Shown: positions 6,870 to 9,227 of the stretch, one piece after another
How positions within the stretch are numbered: the stretch's first letter is position 1
How the letters are laid out: each line of letters opens with the position of its first letter
Source: an uncultured Erysipelotrichaceae bacterium
GTDB taxonomy: Bacteria; Bacillota_I; Bacilli_A; Erysipelotrichales; Erysipelotrichaceae
Direction: 5' to 3'
Assembly (NCBI GenBank): GCA_902796465.1
Contig: CADBPK010000005.1
Span: 1-9,227 of the forward strand
Length of the DNA: 9,227 nt
Notes under the pieces: model-generated
Seen by the model: only the letters and a program-made list of their open reading frames with translations
What the model was told of the DNA's origin: nothing
Databases searched by the model: none
Translations under genes and position numbers: made by a program

Positions 6870-8021
6870 ATGCTCATTAAAAACGGCCGTATTCATGACG
6901 GCAAGGGAAATGTTTTTCAGAGCGATATCCTGGTGCAGGACGGCATGATCCAAAAAATCGCACCGGGGATTGAAGCAGATGATTCCGAAATCATAGACGC
7001 GGAAGGAAAAGAGATCCTTCCGGGATTTATCCAGGCATTGTCCGCATGGGGAATCAACGGATCCGCTACGGAGATCCGTCCTTCCGCAAACGACAATGAC
7101 GAGACAAGCGATCCCGTAACACCGCATCTGGATGTCCGCTATGCATTCAACGGAAGGGCCGCAACGGTTCAGCAGCTCGGCGCCTTCGGACTCTGTGTGA
7201 TCGGGGTAACACCTACCGACAATAATCTCTTCGGCGGCACCATGGCGGTCTTTGAAGTCGATGGTGTCAATCCGTATAAAATGTGCGTTAAACCATACGC
7301 CGGCATGAAGGCTTCCGTATGCAAACGAATGAAAGATATCTACGGAAAACGCAATACAGCGCCGATGACAAAGATGTGGATTTTTGAACAGCTGCAGGAA
7401 CAGTTCCGTCAGGCAAAAGAATACAAAGTTGAAGATGGCAAGGAACGGAATATGAAGCTCGAAGCGCTCAGAAGAGTGCTGGACAAGGAACTTCCCCTGT
7501 TCCTGAGCATCGATAATGAGCAGGATGCCCTGCATGCATTTGAGATCCTGAAGCCGTATGACATCGATCTCGTATTATGCAATGCATATGATATCCACGC
7601 GGATTCCGCATGGATCCTGGAAAACAATATTCCCCTGATCGTCCGTTCCTCCAGCATGACCATGGATGACAATGCCATGAAGCTGGATCTGAAAGGCATC
7701 GCGGAATTGTACGAAAAAGGCCTGGACGTCGCTTTGTCCGGTGTCGACAGTTCCTTCCAGATCAGGGAGGACGTCCTCTGGCTGGGCATTGCCATGATGA
7801 AGATACTGAAAGATGAAAAGAAAGTTCTTCCGATGATGACATCGATCCCGGCAAAACTGCTCGGTGTCGGTGATGTGACAGGATCCATCGAAGAAGGCAA
7901 AAGAGCTGATCTGGTGATCTGGAGCGCAGATCCCCTGGAAACATACCAGGCCGAGATCATCACAACATACATGGGCGGCAAGGCGATCTACCGCAAAGGA
8001 GATGAACTCAGATGCATGTAA
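6870..8021 (+). CDS. Amidohydrolase-superfamily protein lacking metal ligands (probable pseudoenzyme)
   Basis: A 383-residue protein with the amidohydrolase layout: N-terminal beta-sandwich strands (MLIKNGRIHDG, DILVQDGMIQKIAP), the PGF entry to the barrel at 51-53, and the closing GSIEEGKRADLVIWSADP (338-355). It is plainly a paralogue of the next gene: both share the IKNG start, PVTP, GRN/KRN..PMT.M, AKEY/VKEY and EEGK.AD. Yet the metal-binding HxH is replaced by QALSA (L57, A59), the third His by S213 and the fourth by N238. The Asp position reads SGVDSS, where D293 is one residue out of line. The lysine equivalent to K144 of the neighbour is kept (K141). As no frameshift or stop occurs and the length is normal, it looks like a maintained protein that has lost metal catalysis, not a decaying gene. 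A scaffold or regulatory partner of the next protein is one inference; binding of a ligand is another. It has no signal peptide and is probably cytoplasmic. Confidence 0.9.
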   Translation: MLIKNGRIHDGKGNVFQSDILVQDGMIQKIAPGIEADDSEIIDAEGKEILPGFIQALSAWGINGSATEIRPSANDNDETSDPVTPHLDVRYAFNGRAATVQQLGAFGLCVIGVTPTDNNLFGGTMAVFEVDGVNPYKMCVKPYAGMKASVCKRMKDIYGKRNTAPMTKMWIFEQLQEQFRQAKEYKVEDGKERNMKLEALRRVLDKELPLFLSIDNEQDALHAFEILKPYDIDLVLCNAYDIHADSAWILENNIPLIVRSSSMTMDDNAMKLDLKGIAELYEKGLDVALSGVDSSFQIREDVLWLGIAMMKILKDEKKVLPMMTSIPAKLLGVGDVTGSIEEGKRADLVIWSADPLETYQAEIITTYMGGKAIYRKGDELRCM

Positions 8022-9160
8022 TCAAAAACGGCACAATCTATACGATGAAAGACAGCTCCCCTTTCAAAGGAGATATCCTCATTTCCGATGACGGAAAGAT
8101 CAAAGCAATCGGTACCGACCTCGGCACAACGGACGCGGAAATAACAGACGCGGAAGAAAAGACAGTCATCCCGGGATTTGTCGATGCGCATTCCCATATC
8201 GGGGGCGTATGGATGGAGAGTGAGGACCTCAATGAGATGTCCAATCCTGTCACACCGGAAATGGATTCCTATTACGGCATCGATCCGAAGGATAAGCAGT
8301 TTGAAACAGCCGTTTCCTGCGGCATCACGACAAGCTGCCTGATTCCGGGCAGCGGCAATGTGATCGGCGGCTGGGGCATTGTCCTGAAATCATCCGGTGA
8401 TTCCTTCAAAGATCGTCTTCTGAAACATCCCGTATGCCTGAAAGCGGCCACCGGCATCAACCCCAAAGGAGTTTATTCCGGCCGCAATCAGCTTCCTATG
8501 ACGAGAATGGGCATAGCTTTCCTGCTCAGGGATTACCTGAGACGGGTAAAGGAATACATGGAGAAAAAGGAAAAATACAGGGATGAACCGGACAAAATGC
8601 CTCCGTACGATCTCGGACTGGAGCACGGGATCCCTGTCATTGAAAAGAAGATCCCGCTGAAGGTGCATACCTATATGCATGACATGGTAACGGTAGTGGA
8701 TATTGCCAGGGAATTCGATATCCTCGTGACGATCGACCATGCGCAGGGTGCCAGTGATTTCTATGATGACCTGTGCGATCCGCATGTGAAAGGCGTTATC
8801 TTCGGACCTATCTCCGCCGGATTATTCCCCGGAGAAGGCGGCAAGATCGATTTTGAATGCTGCAAAGGCCTGCACGACAGAGGCGTCAAAGTCACTGTCA
8901 TGACAGACGGACCTGTCACCCCGGAAAACCTCCTGATCTACCAGGCCGGCGAAGCAGTCCGCAAGGGAATGGACCCGGTCGACGCCCTCGGCATGATCAC
9001 GAAAACAGCGTCCGAGATCATCCTGTGTGACGACCGTGTCGGAACGCTGGAAGAAGGAAAGGACGCGGACATCCAGATCTATGACGCTCTGCCTACCCTC
9101 TATACCTCCGCAGTGCTGGAAAAGATCTGGATCAATGGAAAGGAAGTAAATATCAAATGA
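8012..9160 (+). CDS. Metal-dependent amidohydrolase, imidazolonepropionase/dipeptidase-like
   Basis: A 382-residue enzyme of the amidohydrolase superfamily, resembling the broad group that includes imidazolonepropionase-like proteins and Xaa-Pro or Xaa-Arg/Lys dipeptidases. Seen: IPGFVDAHSH with H60 and H62, VCLKAATG with K144 (candidate carboxylated bridging lysine), PLKVHTY with H219, TIDHAQG with H243, and MTDGP with D299. This is a full set for a one- or two-metal site. The C-terminal GTLEEGKDADIQIYDA (345-360) returns to the beta-sandwich. The ATG at 8012 is preceded by AAAGGAG (7995-8001) and overlaps the end of the paralogous upstream gene by 10 bp, so the two are probably translated together. 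True imidazolonepropionase is unlikely because no other histidine-degradation gene is present. With peptide import and peptidase genes around it, hydrolysis of a dipeptide or a modified or cyclic peptide is the favoured inference. It has no signal peptide. Confidence 0.93.
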   Translation: MHVIKNGTIYTMKDSSPFKGDILISDDGKIKAIGTDLGTTDAEITDAEEKTVIPGFVDAHSHIGGVWMESEDLNEMSNPVTPEMDSYYGIDPKDKQFETAVSCGITTSCLIPGSGNVIGGWGIVLKSSGDSFKDRLLKHPVCLKAATGINPKGVYSGRNQLPMTRMGIAFLLRDYLRRVKEYMEKKEKYRDEPDKMPPYDLGLEHGIPVIEKKIPLKVHTYMHDMVTVVDIAREFDILVTIDHAQGASDFYDDLCDPHVKGVIFGPISAGLFPGEGGKIDFECCKGLHDRGVKVTVMTDGPVTPENLLIYQAGEAVRKGMDPVDALGMITKTASEIILCDDRVGTLEEGKDADIQIYDALPTLYTSAVLEKIWINGKEVNIK

Positions 9161-9227
9161 AATACGATTATCCGAAATGCAGGAAAAGTGATCTGATCGA
9201 AGATCATTTCGGTATCCCTCTCGCGGC
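9157..9227 (+). CDS. Start of a probable prolyl oligopeptidase (S9A), cut off by window edge
   Basis: An ATG at 9157-9159 overlaps the upstream TGA in an ATGA junction, and the frame stays open to the window edge (23 codons). AGGAAG at 9141-9146 lies 10 nt upstream. The visible residues, MKYDYPKCRKSDLIEDHFGI then PLA, resemble the opening of S9A prolyl oligopeptidases (YPxTRxxDxVDDYxGxxVxDPYRWLE): Y-P, the basic residue, D, the acidic pair and F/Y-G fall in register. Such enzymes cleave short peptides after proline, usually in the cytoplasm. The catalytic domain is outside the window, so the call rests on this short match plus the peptide-related neighbours. Confidence 0.6.
   Translation, partial: MKYDYPKCRKSDLIEDHFGIPLA

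Noticed and set aside
6816..7535. A 239-codon open frame on the minus strand across the divergent control region and the first amidohydrolase gene
   Set aside because: It is antisense to a clear gene, runs from inside that gene through the promoter region, and shows no family motif. It would also cover the candidate promoters.
7409..7981. A 190-codon minus-strand frame rich in Ser/Arg opposite the first amidohydrolase gene
   Set aside because: The composition is typical of a reverse-complement shadow and no start signal or motif supports it.
6870..8021. First amidohydrolase gene as a decaying pseudogene
   Set aside because: The frame is uninterrupted, the length equals that of the active paralogue, the ribosome site is strong and the N- and C-terminal blocks are well kept. 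Maintained loss of metal ligands fits better than decay.

Overview
The window looks like chromosomal DNA of a member of the Bacillota (Firmicutes). This is inferred from strong GGAGG-type ribosome binding sites before nearly every gene, a lipoprotein signal with a Gly/Ser/Asn-rich linker, moderate GC content, and sigma-A type promoters. The genus cannot be told from the sequence. No RNA gene, mobile element, CRISPR array or broken gene was seen.

Layout: two divergent gene sets share a 174-bp control region (6696-6869). Leftward (minus strand, in transcription order) are two peptide-transporter permeases (dppB-like 5727-6695, dppC-like 4876-5715), two transporter ATPases (dppD-like 3893-4864, dppF-like 2908-3900), the lipoprotein peptide-binding protein (1219-2814) and an M14-type zinc carboxypeptidase that runs off the left edge (1-1148). 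The four membrane/ATPase genes are packed with 11-bp gaps or an 8-bp overlap. The binding-protein gene has its own well-formed internal promoter and a leader with inverted repeats, and a hairpin separates it from the peptidase. Rightward (plus strand) are two paralogous amidohydrolase-superfamily genes overlapping by 10 bp (6870-8021 and 8012-9160), then the first 23 codons of what looks like a prolyl oligopeptidase (S9A), joined by an ATGA overlap.

How the genes fit together: the locus reads as a self-contained peptide uptake and breakdown module. The lipoprotein and ABC importer bring oligopeptides or dipeptides in. The M14 enzyme, the amidohydrolase and the putative prolyl oligopeptidase have no visible signal peptides and would cleave them in the cytoplasm. 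The substrate is not shown by the sequence; proline-containing peptides are a reasonable guess from the S9A-like start and from known dipeptidases among related amidohydrolases.

The most unusual item is the amidohydrolase pair. The second protein keeps the expected metal ligands (H60, H62, K144, H219, H243, D299). The first, clearly its paralogue and the same length, has lost all four histidines (Leu, Ala, Ser and Asn in their places) and looks like a pseudoenzyme kept beside its active partner.
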